A program made the position numbers and the translations under genes. The notes beneath the pieces are model-generated. The model had not been told where the DNA came from and did no database searches. It saw nothing but the letters and a program-made list of their open reading frames with translations. A stretch of DNA of 64,000 nucleotides from Tamlana sp038148895. GTDB taxonomy: Bacteria; Bacteroidota; Bacteroidia; Flavobacteriales; Flavobacteriaceae. Positions within the stretch are counted from its first letter, which is position 1. Each line of letters begins with the position of its first letter. The stretch is taken from NCBI GenBank assembly GCA_038148895.1, contig JBBVGQ010000003.1, one strand, 5' to 3'. This document shows, piece by piece, positions 63,380-64,000 of this stretch.

Positions 63380-64000
63380 TATTTTTTATGTTTTGCCATC
63401 ACAATGGCGTAATCTATGGCAACCAACATGGCATCGGCAGAAGCGATTCCTTGTCCTGCAATTTCAAAAGCCGTTCCATGGTCAACTGAAGTTCTAATAA
63501 TGGGCAACCCTAAGGTGATGTTCACACCTTTAACACTTTTCATAGTTTCCTTTTCGTTGTCCCACTTAAATCCTTCCAATTTAAAAGGAATATGCCCTTG
63601 GTCGTGATACATAGCAATACAGCCGTCAAACTTACCTTGAACGGCTTTGACAAACATGGTGTCTGGCGGAAAAGGTCCTTGGGCGTCATAGCCTAATTCA
63701 CGAGCTTCTTCAATAGCAGGAATAATTTCTTTTACCTCTTCATCTCCAAACAATTGGTTTTCGCCTGCATGTGGATTTAACCCAGCCACTGCAATTCTAG
63801 GTTTTTCAATTCCGAATTTTTGGCAAGCATCATGCAGTAAAGTAATCACTTCAAAAACACGTTCTTTTTTACACAAATCGCAAGCTTGACGCAAGGAAAC
63901 GTGGGTACTGACATGAATGACCCTAAAGTTTTCATCAGCCAAAAGCATGGCGTATTTTTTAGTTTTGGTATAATCCGCATAAATTTCGGTGTGCCCTGAA
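63379..64000 (-). CDS. PdxA-type 4-phosphoerythronate/threonate dehydrogenase (partial, 5' end outside)
   Basis: Only the C-terminal ~207 residues are inside; the frame runs to the window edge, with SGHTEIYADYT preceding the internal Met at 63948. Family motifs: GHTE, VAGLNPHAGE, GPFPPDTMF, MYHDQGHIPFK (metal-binding His region) and GLPIIRTSVDHGTAFEIAGQG. PdxA itself makes pyridoxine precursors, but the partner kinase next door suggests a PdxA2-type enzyme that oxidatively decarboxylates a 4-phospho sugar acid to dihydroxyacetone phosphate. Its stop overlaps the kinase start by one nucleotide. Confidence 0.85.
   Translation of the reverse strand, partial: SGHTEIYADYTKTKKYAMLLADENFRVIHVSTHVSLRQACDLCKKERVFEVITLLHDACQKFGIEKPRIAVAGLNPHAGENQLFGDEEVKEIIPAIEEARELGYDAQGPFPPDTMFVKAVQGKFDGCIAMYHDQGHIPFKLEGFKWDNEKETMKSVKGVNITLGLPIIRTSVDHGTAFEIAGQGIASADAMLVAIDYAIVMAKHKK

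Overview
The window looks like part of the chromosome of a low-GC member of the Bacteroidota, most likely a (marine) Flavobacteriaceae. The basis is two SusC/SusD pairs, type IX secretion (T9SS) C-terminal sorting domains on several polysaccharidases, Bacteroidota-type -7 elements (TAnnTTTG) and tight AT-rich operons. No rRNA, tRNA, CRISPR array or insertion sequence was seen. Almost all of it reads as one large pectin (rhamnogalacturonan) utilization locus joined to sugar-acid and deoxysugar catabolism.

Left part, minus strand. Two tandem PL9-like pectate lyases (49-3310) and a multidomain PL1 pectate lyase (3420-6410) are all exported with T9SS tails. A seven-gene outer-membrane uptake operon (21751 down to 6547) follows, in the order FAS1 lipoprotein, SusC, SusD, FAS1 lipoprotein, FAS1 lipoprotein, SusC, SusD, and ends in a hairpin terminator. 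Next is an enzyme operon (27732 down to 22052): an SGNH/CE12-type esterase, a GH2 beta-galactosidase and a protein with two complete CE12 modules. A GntR-type regulator with a periplasmic-binding-protein-like sensor domain (27824-28870) is divergent from the plus-strand enzyme operon.

Middle, plus strand (29170-39469): GH28 lipoprotein, CBM9-like/PKD secreted protein, a DUF4450-type (alpha/alpha)6 enzyme, a GH43-like beta-propeller, a second unassigned (alpha/alpha)6 lipoprotein and a small unknown protein, followed by an AraC-type regulator (39539-40405). Then come an SDR, an FAH-family hydrolase and LutABC (40555-44993). These would turn a 2-keto-3-deoxy-acid from L-fucose or L-rhamnose into pyruvate plus L-lactate, and then oxidise the lactate to pyruvate.

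Right part, minus strand, converging on lutC: PdxA homologue (cut by the window edge), DUF1537 kinase, solute-binding-like protein, two class III CoA-transferases, a second solute-binding-like protein, Gfo/Idh oxidoreductase, MaoC-type hydratase, RhaT, PL1, a beta-helix protein, Zn-alcohol dehydrogenase, lactonase, SDR, FucP and a RhaM-type mutarotase. The distal half completes an oxidative deoxysugar route except for the sugar-acid dehydratase, which is not in the window. The proximal half looks like an unassigned acid-degradation module. Its oddest feature is that both solute-binding-like proteins have in-frame stops just upstream of their starts, so they cannot carry signal peptides, and no ABC permease or ATPase is present.

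Regulation: three promoters (operon of 21751, operon of 27732, operon of 29170) share a 20-bp direct-repeat motif (CAnnnnRGTRCAGGATRG) at an identical distance of 21 nt from a -7-like element. This is a strong candidate regulon signature for the locus, plausibly for the AraC-type regulator. A second palindromic motif (TGTAATCGATTACA-like) sits upstream of a PL9 gene, of the distal PL1 gene and in the GntR/GH28 divergent region.
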